Assembly (NCBI GenBank): GCA_013423385.1
Contig: BLZA01000032.1
Location: 186,001 to 250,000 of the forward strand
Direction: 5' to 3'
Origin: Naganishia liquefaciens
Taxonomy: Eukaryota; Basidiomycota; Tremellomycetes; Filobasidiales; Filobasidiaceae
Length of the DNA: 64,000 nt
This document shows positions 1 to 12,623 of the stretch, in pieces (the first letter of the stretch is position 1; every line of letters starts with the position of its first letter). The position numbers and the translations under genes were made by a program. A model generated the notes under the pieces. It ran no database searches and was not told where the DNA came from. It was given only the letters and a program-made list of their open reading frames with translations.

Positions 1-629
1 CGACACCGGCGCCGAATCTGTAAAGTCAGGAAGAAGGCATATCAGCGCGATGTACCAGAGCACGTCACCTCAGATAGCGATTCACGCTCGCCAGGGCAGC
101 CGACGTGCAAAGCAAACTTACCCAGTCGAAAGAGCAACGGGCCATCCACGTCCTGTATTACGGCGGTCGGAGAGTGATCGAGTGCAAATTCGTTTATAGT
201 TTCGACGTAGGTGGAAGGCCATGGTGGAGGATCGATAGATACAAGAGAATTGGGATATACGTCAAGGATTCCGGCGCATCATAGTCAGCATAGTCACTCG
301 TTGCAGTGTGGGTGTTAACGGAGACATACGCCTGAACAGGAGGACGGAAGAAACAACACCAACGGAGAATCCGATACCGGTGTTAACGATGAAGTCGGCG
401 ACCTAGCAAAGTCAGTATATAAGCCACAGACTCTACCATACGATTCTCGAGTTGTACTCACGCATGTGTCGAACTGAGAATGCAAAGCGGAGACACGATA
501 AGCAGCCTAGCTGAACGATGAATGAATATTACTCACTTTTCGCGCGACAATGTCCTCCGAGGGGACCGGCGCGATGGCCGCAGGAGGAGATTGGATCGCA
601 GCGGGGGACGTAGTGTTGGCGGCGGACAT
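1..629 (-). CDS. MIC10: MICOS subunit Mic10, 3'-truncated by window edge
   Basis: Small inner-membrane protein that shapes mitochondrial crista junctions within the MICOS complex. Five exons are read on the minus strand: 537-629, a 12-nt microexon 462-473, 330-402, 122-152 and 1-17, the last continuing past the left edge. Spliced, they give an N-terminal 31-residue leader, then FDTC, then a glycine-rich first membrane segment ending in FSVGVVSSVLLFRRRGWPV, then a second one starting ALSTGFGAG. The FRRRxWP loop between two glycine-rich membrane helices is the Mic10 family hallmark. All splice sites are GT-AG and all phases fit. The start at 629 gives a leader of usual length; in-frame ATGs at 708 and 767 would lengthen it. 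The last residues of the protein lie outside the window. Family call is confident; the microexon is inferred from frame and homology. Confidence 0.88.
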
Positions 630-1223
630 GGTGGAGCGAGGTCTAGTGAGTGTTGTTGAGGGATGGTTGAAGCAAAAGCCGTCTGAGTTATCAGCTATAG
701 GTTTCGTCATGGATAGAGAGGTCGAATGGACGGACGATCGCGTCTGCCCCGAATAGGCGGGACGCACCTCTTAGAAGTGACCAACACAGCTACCAACACC
801 CGCTGCTATAACGCTGGATCGGTGTAGTTCTCGAGTCGTGGTAGTCGGTAAATCCAGCAGTTAGTTCAGCCAAGCGTCTTGATTGTGTAAAATCTATCAA
901 AGTCCACTATAGGAGAAGTCTTGAGCATAAAACATAGGTTCAGACTATCTCGAATTTAGTATGACCGGTAGGAGGATCTGGCCAGAAGAGACGTTGAGAC
1001 TTGCAAACTGCTTCCGCATGCATTATCTGGCAATGGCCTACGGCGATGTGAGTTAAACATTAACTCGAAACGGCGTTGCAAGTTGCGATTCAAGCACTAT
1101 CAGGTTAGGGTATGCCATGACGCAGAGCTAAGCTATCAACGATTCGATCAAGATAATCGCCCAGTGATACAAGTCCTACAGTCAACAAATCACTAGCGCT
1201 TCTCTGTAATTCAGGAAACAAGT
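630..1223. other. Intergenic, MIC10 upstream / LCB1 downstream
   Basis: About 590 bases between the MIC10 start and the LCB1 stop. It should hold the MIC10 promoter and the LCB1 3' end. No TATA box, RNA gene or further exon was recognised. Confidence 0.5.
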
Positions 1224-3130
1224 TCATCGCATCAGCTTCATTGCCCTCCCATATATGCTTGCCAAATACTTACTGCCAAGATGTTTCGTAATGGCGGTTC
1301 TCAACACCGTCGAAGCCTTTTCCATCTCCTTCTTGGTAAAGGCCGCTGACACCATAATCTTCAACGTCGGCGTCATCTCATTCTCCTGTCCTCGTAGCCT
1401 AGCTGAGCGAGTGATCAAGACGCCTTGTGCCAACGCCTCGTCAACGACGTCTTGCAGTATTCTTTCCTCGAGCTCGATGTCTTCTGGCGGGTTCTTCATG
1501 TAGATGTGAACCAGGGCAGACACTGGATCCGATGGAATGTAGATCGACACGTCTTCCAGCTTGGCTAGGGTGGTGCGCAGGGTCTTGACGTTTTCGGTCA
1601 GACTCGTGCGGATATGAGGCGATGCCGCAAGCATTCGGATAGCCTCGGAGCCACAGGTGGCGAGAGCACCGGGAAGAGCGGCAGAATAGACGAACGCCGA
1701 ACCGTTGATACGCTGCCGGGACGAGTCAGCGATATATTTTTGCCATTCCCGCCACAACATACCTGGTGCTTCACGACATGGATTGATCCAGCACAGAAGC
1801 CACCACCGCTGTTCAGTCCATTCGCCATTGATCCCACGGTAATGTCCACCTCGTTACCCTGTGCACCATGTCAGCCAAGGTCTTCCGTCTTGTACTCGAG
1901 TGACGTACAGGAATATTAAAGTACTCTGTCACACCTCGCCCAGTTTTACCGAGCATGCCAAACGAAAACGACTCGTCCAGAAGCAATCGGAACTTGTACT
2001 TTTTCTTCAACTCGATCTGAAAAATAGACGTCAAGACCTGCTTGTGCGCGATCGCCAACATGACTCACGATCCGCGGCAAATTGACCAAGACACCCGTAT
2101 TCTCAAAGATACCCTCCGTAATGATGAAGCGTCTCTTCAACGGTCCTCCCTTTCGCTTGGCATCCCTCTCAACGCCCTTGAGCACGCGCTCAAGATCCTC
2201 CATATCATTCGGCTCGAACCACTTGACGGTCGACCGCGAGATCTGCACGCCCTTTTGGATACCAAAGTTGACGGCTTTGTCGACGACGACAATGTCGCCT
2301 CGTTTGGCAAAAGCCGGAATGACGGAGGAAGCGGTGGAGAATGCCTGAGCGTAGATGATGGCGGATTCTTGGCCTACTGCGTTGGCGAGGTCGTTTTCGA
2401 GCTGTGTGTGAACGTCTAACAATGAAGAGTATAAGACGCGGACCAGACTGAGCAAGAATCTTTGGAAACGTACCCAATGTTCCGTAGAAACCAGGAGGTC
2501 CACATGGCGAAGTACCATATTCCCTCAACGTCTTGATCGCCACCTCTTTCAATCGCTCATTATCCAAGAAACCCGACCAATTCGGGCTCGCAAGGTTCAG
2601 TGCAATCTTTCCCGTCGCCGCGATCTTGGGCTTGTGCGAGGCCGGACCGATGATGGTGGGTACGGCGGGGAGGATGGCGGCTTCCGTTGCAGTGGCCGGG
2701 GCGTCGACAAGTGGTGCCGGTTCAAAGTCTTCGACGAGTGCATCGATATCCTGGAGAGGAGCTGTCAGTACTTGACGTTTTACGTGGAGCATGGCCAACG
2801 CACCTTTTCACTCATATTGACCCAATACTTTGTCTGGCCCTCCCCTCTCGTCCGTGGCTTTGCAAACGTCCATATCACATAAATCACCAGAGACAGCTCG
2901 AGTAGCGATCGCCATGGGTCATTCTGAACGCGAAGAAAGCCCTATCAGCATCACAAGATGTGGTCACGACGTGAAGGCACACTCACCTGATATGAACTCC
3001 TTATGTATCGAATCAAGATGGGCGATCCCGGAAGCTTATGAAAGTAGTGTTCGACAGTCGCCGCGGTGCTCGAGAGCGACTTGAGCAGCGCCAGAAGCGG
3101 AGACGCAATGTCCTGCGATGAGGTTTCCAT
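1224..3130 (-). CDS. LCB1: Serine palmitoyltransferase subunit 1 (LCB1)
   Basis: Regulatory/structural subunit of serine palmitoyltransferase, which condenses serine with palmitoyl-CoA in the ER as the first step of sphingolipid synthesis. Exon 1 (2987-3130) encodes a 48-residue N terminus and exon 2 (2804-2923) a membrane segment ([14 protein letters not shown]). Later exons encode the aminotransferase-like fold: [72 protein letters not shown] and [18 protein letters not shown]. After [15 protein letters not shown] the PLP-binding lysine of the partner LCB2 is absent, as expected for LCB1 (known of the family). Length is about 520 residues. ATG at 3130 is chosen because it leads straight into a typical N terminus. 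Divergent from SOF1, sharing a 0.8-kb upstream region. Confidence 0.95.
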
Positions 3131-3922
3131 TGTGCCTTATTCTCAGGTTCTTGGACAGGCTGGTGGAAGAGACAGCGGTTCAGAGACGGGCAACCCAGAC
3201 CTTGTCCAAACTTGCAGGTCGATGTCGGTTGCTGCGCTTGTTGACATTCGAGGCAGTCAACAGGTCGATCGCTTTGCTCTTTCGGGCGCGCCATCATTGA
3301 CGTCGTCCTGCCGAGTTTCCTAAGCTCGTCCTGTTGTCCAAATGTAATCGAGTCTGCGTGACTGGACACCTGGTTTTCACCATTGAGAGCCTTCGTTCTG
3401 CATATGGTTCCAGCATGTAAAGTGCGCAGTCCCAGCTCAAACGGGTTCCCAGACACCCAGACCGGAACAAGCTATCGAAGTCTTGTTTTCGCGTCTTCCA
3501 CCCTGTGACATACGGGATTGCAAAACGCGCGGTAACGCGAGGTATTCGATGCGATAGAACCCCCCTATGCTCTATCTACAGTTTCAAGCAGTAGAATCCC
3601 TACATCCAGGCAATGAACAGGCCACTGAAGTCCAGAAATGCACGACTGAAATCAGAGAAACCAGTTGAGAAACCGGTCCTGCTTGACTGCTTCCGAGACA
3701 ACTCCCGGCGGCCGAGAGCAGGCGAGCGACTTTCAAAAGTTGAGGCAGCGAGACGTCTTAGTTCAGTTTGACGAAATCATAGCGTTCTGCTGGATCAATC
3801 CATTCCTCTTGCATCGCATCGGATCCCCACATCCGCAAGGACTGAGACTCTTCCCTCGAGTTGGAGCGCCTTTATTTCCGACGCTCTCTTCCTACGATCA
3901 CCCAAGAAAATCAACCATCATC
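3131..3922. promoter_or_regulatory. Divergent intergenic region LCB1 / SOF1
   Basis: About 790 bases between two start codons facing away from each other; it must contain both promoters. Short open frames here show no protein similarity that I recognise. No clear TATA element was seen. Confidence 0.4.
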
Positions 3923-5937
3923 ATGAAAGTCAAAGTCATCTCCCGGTCCCTTGACGACCACCTTCCTTCCTCCTCCACCGCCCCACACCCAATACAACGC
4001 AACCTCGACCCATCGCTTCATCCCTTTGCACGTGCACGAGAGTACACGCGTGCGGTAACCGCGTCCAAGATGGATCGTATGTTTGCCAAGCCGTTTGTCG
4101 GGGCGTTGGAGGGGCATCAGGACGGTGTGTATTCTTTGGCAAAAGATGCGAGGAGGATAGGAATTGTTGCGGGTGGTGGCGGTGATGGAGGTATGTCTTT
4201 ATTCTCAGTATTCTTGACGGAAAAACGCTGATAATTGCTTGTGCAGAGGTGATTATTCATTCGCTGTCCTTGCGCCGTCCGATCCTCAAGCTACCGCAAG
4301 CCCACAAAGGCATGGTTTCCGGCCTCACTTTCACCTCTCACAAAAACGACATGCACCGCCAACTCCTCTCTTGCGGTTCCCTCGACATGACCATCAAAAT
4401 GTGGAAAGTCTCGAAAGCGCTTACGGGTCATCTCAGCCGGACGGCGATCGACATGGAGGAAGGCGAAGCGCTCGATGAGTACGGGAGGAATGCATTTGCG
4501 GATGTGGGCGGCAAGGGAAGGCTGGATGGAATGATGGATGAGGATCAAGCGAGGTTGGATTTGGATCTCGATGACGAGGAGGGCGGGTTCATGGAGGCCG
4601 AAGGTGGTGGACTGAATCTGGACGAAGAGAAGCGTCAAAAAGCTGCGGAGCGTATAGAGGTGTGTGTCAGCCGTGCGATGAACTTGTGGTGGGGCACTGA
4701 CATGCTCTTTCAGCCTATGATGGTGTATCAAGGCAAACATGGTTTCAAGTGAGTCATCTTGCAGTGTCAGGAGAGTAACGATGGCTAATATGTTTGCAGC
4801 GGCATCGATCACCACCGCACAGACACAGTCTTTGCGACAGCATCAAACACCGTACAGATCTGGGATCACACAAGGTATGTTGCTTATCCATTCTCACTGA
4901 CCCAAGTCGAGGCTGACCAATACGCTCCAGATCCACCGCCCTCTCAAACCTGCAATTCGGCTCCTCGCTCGAGACGGTCGCTAAAGTGAAATTCAACCAG
5001 TCCGAGACGAGCGTCTTGGCTAGTATCGGTAACGACAGGACAATGTGCCTGTATGATATCAGAACAGGAAAGGCCGAACGGAGAATAGTCATGAACGTGA
5101 GTTTTGATGCCATGAATTGATTTGATTCGCTTCGGTGTAATCGATACTGATTTGGGGTTCAATTAAGATGCGTTCGAATTCGCTTTCATGGTCACCGACA
5201 TTGCCGACGGTCATGCTACTGGCGTCGGAAGACCACAATCTATACACTTTCGACATTCGAAAGCTCGAGTCACCAACGCAAGTGTACAAGGGGCACGTGG
5301 CAGGCGTCATGTCGTGTGATTGGAGTGAGTCAAATGTGAGATGACATGGCGGAGCAACGCTGACACGACGGCATCCAGGTCCGACTGGTGAGGAGTTTGT
5401 ATCAGGATCATACGATAGGACTGTTCGTCTGTGGAATCGAGACGAAGGTCGATCGAGAGACGTCTATCACACGAAACGAATGCAGAGGTAAGCCCGATAT
5501 CGAAAGCCTGGGAGACAAATGTTCATGAGCGTTTCCGCAGAGTATTCGACACCGTCTACACCCCTACCGCCGACTTTGTTCTCTCGGCCTCTGACGACGG
5601 CAACGTCCGTATATGGAAGAACAATGCCTCGGCCAAGCTGGGCCCGATGGATACGCGGGAAAGACAACAGATGGAATACCGAAAGAAATTGCGGGAGAAG
5701 TGGGCGGGCGAGAGCTCTGTCCGAAAGATTGAACGGTACGTCACCTGGATGGCTTGAGTCGAACATCGTCTTATTTTGTGCCGATGCTCTAGACAACGAC
5801 ACGTGCCTTCTGCTATCAAGAAGACGGCAGATCTCAAGCGGACGATGTTGGATGCCCGCAAGGCCAAGGAGGAGAACCGACGGCGTCATACCAGAGAGGG
5901 GGAGTCGAAGCCCAAGGCAGAGAGGAAGAGTGGGTAA
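3923..5937 (+). CDS. SOF1: SSU processome WD40 protein Sof1 (DCAF13)
   Basis: Nucleolar U3 snoRNP/small-subunit processome protein needed for 18S rRNA maturation. The first exon begins MKVKVISRSLDDH and contains NLDPSLHPFARAREYTRA, then MFAKPFVGALEGHQDGVYSL, the typical Sof1 N terminus running into the first WD repeat. Further WD blades end in MTIKMWKV, NTVQIWDHTR, DRTMCLYDIR, HNLYTFDIRK, DRTVRLWNRD and GNVRIWK. The C terminus is the conserved Sof1 tail: RKKLREKWAGESSVRKIER, then RHVPSAIKKTADLK and a lysine/arginine-rich end. Seven or so short GT-AG introns are needed. Between blades 2 and 3 there is an acidic insert (EDQARLDLDLDDEEGG), longer than in yeast. Length about 450 residues, normal for the family. 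Confidence 0.95.
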
Positions 5938-6247
5938 TCCCTTTTTCGGCTATCATGTTGGCGCTTTACTGACCTGGATGTTTTCTACCAATCTCAGAGG
6001 TCATGGTTGCGGAACAGAGATAGTTGTATCATCGGTTTGGAGTTCATATTCGCATCATCGATTTCGAGTCAACGCATTTGTTCGCTATACTGAGTACCTG
6101 TCCTATATCGACCAGGAGGCTACGAGAGCAGCACGGGATGATTTTCCGAGAGTGTCGTACACAGCAGAGATGCAGAAATGATAAAGCCATCCTTGGCGGG
6201 CTTTCGAAATGTTACAAACAAGACACCATTATACAACGAGACGATAA
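5938..6247. other. Convergent intergenic, SOF1 / YCG1
   Basis: About 310 bases between two stop codons. Holds the 3' ends of both transcripts; nothing else recognised. Confidence 0.5.
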
Positions 6248-9200
6248 TCACACATCCGAGTCACTGCCGTCGCCGCCATCGTTCTGGTCCAACATGCTGT
6301 CGACGCTCCGGGCGTCATCATCGACGGCGGCATCCGCGGCTTCCTCCTCGCCTTCCGTCCCGTCAATCTCACTTGCAGTCAGCTCTTGGTCGTCTTCCTC
6401 GTCTTTTCTGGTCGATATACGTTTTGAACGTCTCTTGGGCTGCGGTGTCGACGATAACTCCCGTGATCTATCCAGGGTTCAGTTCAGCTGCTTGATGATC
6501 TTTGTGACAGTTTTGTTACAGAGAGACTTGCCTGTTGCCGCTTAACATCTGGATTCCCTCTTCTCCATCGCTAGAAGAACAAATGCTCAATCATTCTTCA
6601 AATCACATCAAGGCCGGTCAAACCACACCTGTCATCGATAAAACCCCACAAGTCCTTCAAGTCTTCGCTAATACGCAGTTCCTCTTCGCTCATTTCCCCC
6701 AACAACTCGCCATATTTCTTTTTCAAGCTGTTGTCAAACCTCGTAAGCGCATTTCTAGAGGTGGTGTCCGATAGTGGGTGTCGCTGTGGACACAAGGTAA
6801 ACACGAGGAAGTCGTCTAGAATGGGCTTCCTGGTACTTGCCGTGTTTATGTATCGAACTATCAGAGCGAGTGCTTGTACTTTACTCTGTGTCGGGGCGTC
6901 CGGTAATCGAAGCTTGCCGAGCATACTCGCGAGCAGTTTGCGATGATCCTCTACTCGCCGACATGAGCGTACGGTCAGTTGTTTAGCAGACTACTTCGAC
7001 TCACTGTTTTCGTCCCGGTACATGGCTCTGCAAAGCTCTATCGCGAGATCAAGATGAACCTCGGAGTGAGGAGTTGAGCCATCGCTGTCTCTGTTTTATT
7101 CGGTGATTAGCACAAAATGTCGTAACACTGTATGAATGCTACCTACGCGATCTTTTCCGGATCAGTCCAGTCAACAAGCAGCAAGGATGCTTGGCTCAGC
7201 GAAATGTACGCATTCGAGCCAGCTTCTTCGTTTTCTTCTGCAAGGAGCTCGAGGATATCCACAACGATCTGGAAAGTTTTGGCTCAATTAAGCGAATGGA
7301 CTGTCTGAGACTTCTATGTACTCACGCTGCGCATTCTCTCTTGATTCGTGATGGACGAGTAGCAGTAAACCGGGAAGAAGTAGCTCAAACACTGGCGCAA
7401 TGGGAGATTGTCTGCAGTTTCTGGTGAAAGGTATAACAGAATCAAGCTTTGTAGCAGCTAACGGACGATGCATCAGCAGGTGCAAGAGTATCGAGCATGT
7501 GGTACATACTGTCGCATCGTAGAGCATGCCAGAGAGCATCAATTTCGCGAGTCCTTCGCAAGCGACGGCTTGAACAGCCGCCGAGTCCTGTTGCAGCATG
7601 TGTGCAAGGAATCCCACAATCTGCTCAGGCTGTTTTCGGACAGGCCTCTCAGCGGATTGATCATGGATTCTGCAAATCACTTACTGGAATGACACCCGTC
7701 AACAAGGTGAAAGGATCGTGAATGATGAAGAGATCAAACACAATCTTTGCAACCTTGACTTTGAGGTCGCCCTCTGCTTGGCCAATCTGTTGCATGAATA
7801 GTCCTATGGAACTCTTGGCCATGTTCTGGCAGCATAGATTGCTATCAGCGGTATGAAGAGATGAGTCCGGTGACTCTTACCGAGTCGATCATGCTACACA
7901 AGCCTAGACAGATCAGACCCTGATCTCGTAAGAATGGCTCGTACTTGTTCTTGACGGCCGGAATAATGAGATCTGGCAACAGACCGTGAAAGACAGAGTT
8001 TTCTTGCAGTGTCTATGGCCATGCCCGATTCATCACCGTCAGCAAAGAACCTCTCGATATCTTTTTCATGCTTACACCGTTCACACGCTCGAGCAGGCTA
8101 ATACAGATAGACAAGCATCTCGAATCAATAAGGGCCGCAGTGTAAGCGTCTTGAGGGGTATCAGCTGTAGCACCGGCGAAAGAAGCGCGCCGCTGATGCC
8201 GGACAGAGCCTGCAACAGACAATGTATCCTCTGGCTCCCGCTCCTATCAAGTCGAAGAACATCAGCCACCAGAACTCAGGTGTCGTCATGACTCACATTG
8301 TCGCCTGGACCGACACGCAGTTCCGTTACTACGTCGACAATGACACGGATCAAATCCTTCTCACTGTCCGAGATCTTGTACAAGACATCAAGACAAAGTG
8401 GAATGATATTCTCGGGAAGTGATCTTTGAGATATCATCTCCCCTAAGGTTTTGCACCGCTGATGAGCACGTTGACAGCCTCTAGCGAAGATGTGGACTCA
8501 CGCGCCAACTGAAACATTTTCCTTCGTCCAATTTCATCCGAGTAATCCAAATTCACCGCCATCTTGCAGAGTTCCGCCACAACGAACGACTTTTCAACAT
8601 ATTCTGCGGGCAAGGCATCCTCTGGGTCAAAGTCTTCGGGTGGTGTATGTTCTTCCAGGAGATTGTACTCTTCCTGTAATTTGAACGCCATCGCGGTGAC
8701 TACAGGTAATGCACTTTCCAAGCGGCTCTCATCCTTTACAGTGGATCAGTCTCCGCAAAACCTACTTAGAAAGATGCTGGCATACGTTTTTAGAAAGACA
8801 ATGCTCGATGAAGACCCTCGCCAAGAATGCCTTCTCGGGCGTCAGGACCGTCCAGTAGTCAGCTGACAAATGGTACCGGTCAGCTCAGAGAGATTTCCGA
8901 AAGCTAGGTGTTGCCTCACCATTGAAATTAATACTCTCCACGATCTCCGCCCGAGTCGCGAATAGCGATAACAGCGCATCCTCGGCGACTTGACTTGAGA
9001 TTACGTCGAATCTGCGCAGGAACTGAAGACGAGCGGTGATCGCATCCAGACTCAGCCCATGTCTCGCTCCGATCAACTCTGAACATCGTACCTCGAGCAA
9101 ATCACCCCCAGCCGCCGTCAACCACTCTCCAAGCATGAACGCCGCCGCCCTTCGCACCGCCGGCTCCCGATCTCCCAATCCATTCTTCACGACTTCCTCC

Positions 9201-10243
9201 CTCTGGGCGATGGACAGAACTCTTGGATCCGGAAGCGATTGCGTTGAGAGCGGGCCGATGTAGACAATCCGGCGGAGGGTGGCATCCATGTCGCGGGTCC
9301 GGGCGAGAATGTAAGGAAGTGTTTCGGGAGTTCGGGGGAGGTTGTACAATGCCGCACGTCGAACTTCCCTGAGTACGGTGTAAAAATAAGCCTTCTATAC
9401 GATCAGATCAGAAACTGACGTACGGAGCGGCGTCGAATCTGAGCAGATCCAGCAACACTTCATCCAGATTTTCTTCGTCCTCTTCCAGCTCATCGGGGTC
9501 TTCACCACTGCGCAATTTGGCGAGACCAAGGGCCGCTTGGATTCGTACAGGGGTTTCTTTGTCTCTCGCACGCTCGAGGAGCGAGGACCGCAGAAGGACA
9601 TAGAGGTCATCGCTTTCAAAAGGGTAGAGTATCAGCTCTGGAGTGTAATGTTTCCCGGTTTCGACTGACTCAATTTCGCCCAGGCCGTTGATCATGACGA
9701 CCAAGAGCTGTACGACGCGATACCTCACGTTCTTATCTTTCGACTGACATCCGGAAAGAAGGTGTTTCAGGAGTTTATTGGCGAACCGGGTCGAAAACGT
9801 TTCTTCGAGTTCGTCCTCCTCGTCTTCCTGTGACTCTTTGTTGATATCTACTCTCTTGATCAGTCAAAGATGCAGAAGGGACATTGCGACTCACCTTGCT
9901 CGATGGTATAAGCGACGAATTTGCCAATGAATTGTATGACTCTATCGGCGACCGACACTCCCTTCTTCACTGGCAAGACTTTGTTGACCACATCGATGAA
10001 CGCATTATTGAATGCCTTTTCCCCAACAATCTTGACACTGCGGCCATCCGCATGTAATGTAGTCACGAGCGAGCATTTCTCCTGAATCTTGCGCAGTGCA
10101 ACGATGTTCTTCTTGTGATTCGAGATGGAGTTCTGCGCCTGGCTAAAGATGGTCGGGATGACGCTGATGAACGGGTCGAGATCTTCCAGGGAAGACGGCT
10201 CGACTTCCTGCTTCTTCGCCTTGACGCGTGATACTGGAGCCAT
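6248..10243 (-). CDS. YCG1: Condensin complex subunit 3 (Ycg1/Cnd3/CAP-G)
   Basis: HEAT-repeat, non-SMC condensin subunit that binds DNA and helps compact mitotic chromosomes. The N-terminal exon carries IPTIFSQAQNSISNHKKNIV, FNNAFIDVVNKVLPVKKGVS and ADRVIQFIGKFV, the characteristic CAP-G start. HEAT-like exons follow: RYRVVQLLVVMINGLGEIES, TPVRIQAALGLAKLRSGED, AALYNLPRTPETLPYILART, EPAVRRAAAFMLGEWL and MAVNLDYSDEIGRRKMFQLA. The C-terminal exons give RNALTRFDNSLKKKYGELLG and then an acidic tail ending DGGDGSDSDV. At least a dozen short introns split about 4 kb; total length is near 1000 residues, usual for CAP-G. ATG at 10243 (MAPVSRVKAKKQEVE) is preferred; the frame is open further upstream to 10387 but that stretch looks like 5' leader. 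Divergent from NUF2 with 259 bases between starts. Confidence 0.93.
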
Positions 10244-10502
10244 CTTGAGACCTGAGTCCAGGTGTTGCCGTATCTTGCGGTCGAGTTCAGGGCCGATGAA
10301 GCAGGGTGGTTGAGTGATGAATCTACTTGGCCCCTTGTTTGAGTCGAGAGCGATCGAGCGACGCGTCGCGAACCAAATTGTAAACAAGCGAGTATCAGGG
10401 AGAGTGCTGGGAGCGCCGAGTGTTTAGGCAGGTTCTACTTCAGTCAACGCCAGCCCAGTTCGCAGTCTCTTTTTGGCCCGCTGGGTAGATCGACACCGCA
10501 TC
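10244..10502. promoter_or_regulatory. Compact divergent promoter YCG1 / NUF2
   Basis: Only 259 bases separate the start codons of two genes both needed for mitotic chromosome segregation. Shared, cell-cycle-linked regulation is possible but is inference; no specific binding site was identified by eye. Confidence 0.45.
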
Positions 10503-12623
10503 ATGCAGAACAACAAGCGCCAGCCACAACCCACGGTCACCGATGGCGGTATTCCCATCTGGGACATCCAGCGAATCAAGGTCACTCTCGATTCCTGCGA
10601 CATTCCCGTTTCACTTGAAGACATAATGAAGCCCAACGTCAACTCGGCCACGGCGGTGTTCCAGGGTCTGTTGGAAGTAATTATGGGTATTGCGGCCGAG
10701 GATATTGAGTACTCTAAGGGAAGCTTATTGCCGACGATGAAGCAGCGTGTAAGTCCAGCGTCTGACGGTTTGACCCGTCCAAGAGGGCTTGACACGATGC
10801 GCACAGGGAGACTACCAAGATGGACTGTACCAAGCCATGTTCTTCCACCATTGGTAGGCGATTCGCACCCTGCCCACGATGATCCAATTAAAAAATCCCT
10901 CTTGTACAGCCGAGAACTCGCCCAGCACGCCGGCGTTAAGGGTTTCTGCTACGCCGATATCATCAAACCAGAACCACACCGGTTCAGGAGTATCCTTTCC
11001 GACATCCTGAATTTGGCGATCTTCCGGGAAGATAACATCATGGGCGTGTGGAAAGGACTGGTCGATCAGCGGGAGGACAAGAAGCGAGCGTACGTTCTGC
11101 CCCGCAGGATCGAGACGTGATGAGCTGATTTTGATCCGTCTTCGATAGCGTTGTGGAACAGGAACAAGAGAATCAGCATCTTGTACAGTCGATCGAAGAA
11201 ATCAAGTTCGTATCGTCGCTCGATAAATGCTTCGAAGACGTTCTGACGGATAGACTTATTCGACAGAGACAAGATTCAGAAGGAGCTCCCGCAGGAACAA
11301 GAAGCGGAACGCCGGAATCTGGAACTACGACAGACACTGATGGCATTGCGAACGGAACAAGTTGCACTGGAACGCAAGATACAAAAGATGCGAGAGGAAC
11401 GGGCAGAGGTCATCGAGAAAGCAGTAAGTTTTGGCATATTCTGTTGAGAGATTGTAAGTAGGCTTACAAACACTTCTGTCTACAGCGTCTCAAAGTAGAG
11501 ATCTCGACCAAGCTCCTCAAGGACAACGCAGACCTCAAAGCGCAGATCGTTCGCTCACCGGACAGGCAACGTAAAGAAATCTCGGAAATGTCGAGTCAGC
11601 GTATAGAACTGCAGAACACGGTTCAAGCCTACAGGAACAAGACGAGGGATTTGACAGGAAGGATAGATACGATGGGCGAGCTGGAATTCGTGAGATCCCT
11701 CCCGATTGAATTTGCCGCAAAGCTAAGCGAGGTGTTCCGTGATCAAGGCTCTGCAATCGCTCATCAGACAACAGAACAACATCGAGCAAGATCGCAAGAA
11801 GCAAGCAGCTCTGCGTAGAGAGTTACAAGACGAATCCAGCAAATTGACCGCGCTAGAAAAGGACCTGAAGCTATTCGAGAGTAAAATCGAGGTGAGACGG
11901 TTTCGACACGTTCCCTGTTATGCCTATAAGCTAATGCCTGGCCCGCTTGCAGCAACTGGACCGACAGATTGAGCTTGCTGGCCAGAGAAAAGATGCGGGC
12001 GACAGGTTGGCTGCGGATATGAGGGAGCAGACAGAGGTGAAAACACGGAACCTCTTGGCACAGTCAGTATAGAATCCTCAGAAGGCTTCAGCGAGATCCT
12101 CTCTTATGCTGCCTACCAGGTATCAAGCCAAAAACTTGCAGCGTGCGGACGAAAAGGAGCAGATTGATATCCAACAGCAAGACAAGCGTCGATTGGAGGA
12201 GGAAATCAACCAGGCGAGCGCTGAACTCCGGCGGGGAGCCGAGGAGCTACGTAATGAATACCGAAAAGTCCTTCATGACTTTTGTGAGTGTCGATTCCCC
12301 TGTCAATGCATGGCGGCTGATCGTCTTTTCGATTCTCTTCAGCACATGAATACCTTGACAAAATCGCACAACACCTTCGACTTCGAATCGAGGAAACCGA
12401 TGACAGCAAGTAATCTTTTTCTTTGCTACCTATGGATTGTGATATTGTATATGGATGGTTCCTGATTGTACACGATGTATCCAAGCCAAGATTTTCCGAA
12501 CTCGACTCCGCATCATCGGCTGCGGAGCCGCTACGCTGGGTTCCTCCAGGCTCTCCGGGTTCTAGAAGATCCCTCCCCTCATTGAACAAGCAAGCAGACT
12601 CCGCAACCTCGATGACTCGTTGA
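10503..12623 (+). CDS. NUF2: Kinetochore protein Nuf2
   Basis: Ndc80-complex subunit linking centromeric chromatin to microtubules. The N terminus has the Nuf2 calponin-homology fold: GIPIWDIQRIKVTLDSCDIP, SLEDIMKPNVNSATAVFQGL, GDYQDGLYQAMFFHH, then GVKGFCYADIIKPEPHRFRS and ILSDILNLAIFREDNI. The rest is coiled coil with heptads such as LERKIQKMREERAEVIEKA, LKVEISTKLLKDNADLKAQI and EEINQASAELRRGAEELRNE. Multiple short introns. The last splice is ambiguous: after EETDDS there are two AG acceptors 6 nt apart (ccaagccaag near 12480), giving two different C termini that stop at about 12591 or at 12623. The end given here is the longer one. About 480-500 residues. Confidence 0.9.

Noticed and set aside
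1224-3130. Missing PLP lysine in the LCB1 protein as a sign of an inactive gene
   Set aside because: LCB1 subunits normally lack this lysine; catalysis is by LCB2.
10244-10387. Upstream in-frame start for YCG1
   Set aside because: Adds residues with no family match; the basic MAPVSRVK start fits better, and the gap to NUF2 would become very small.
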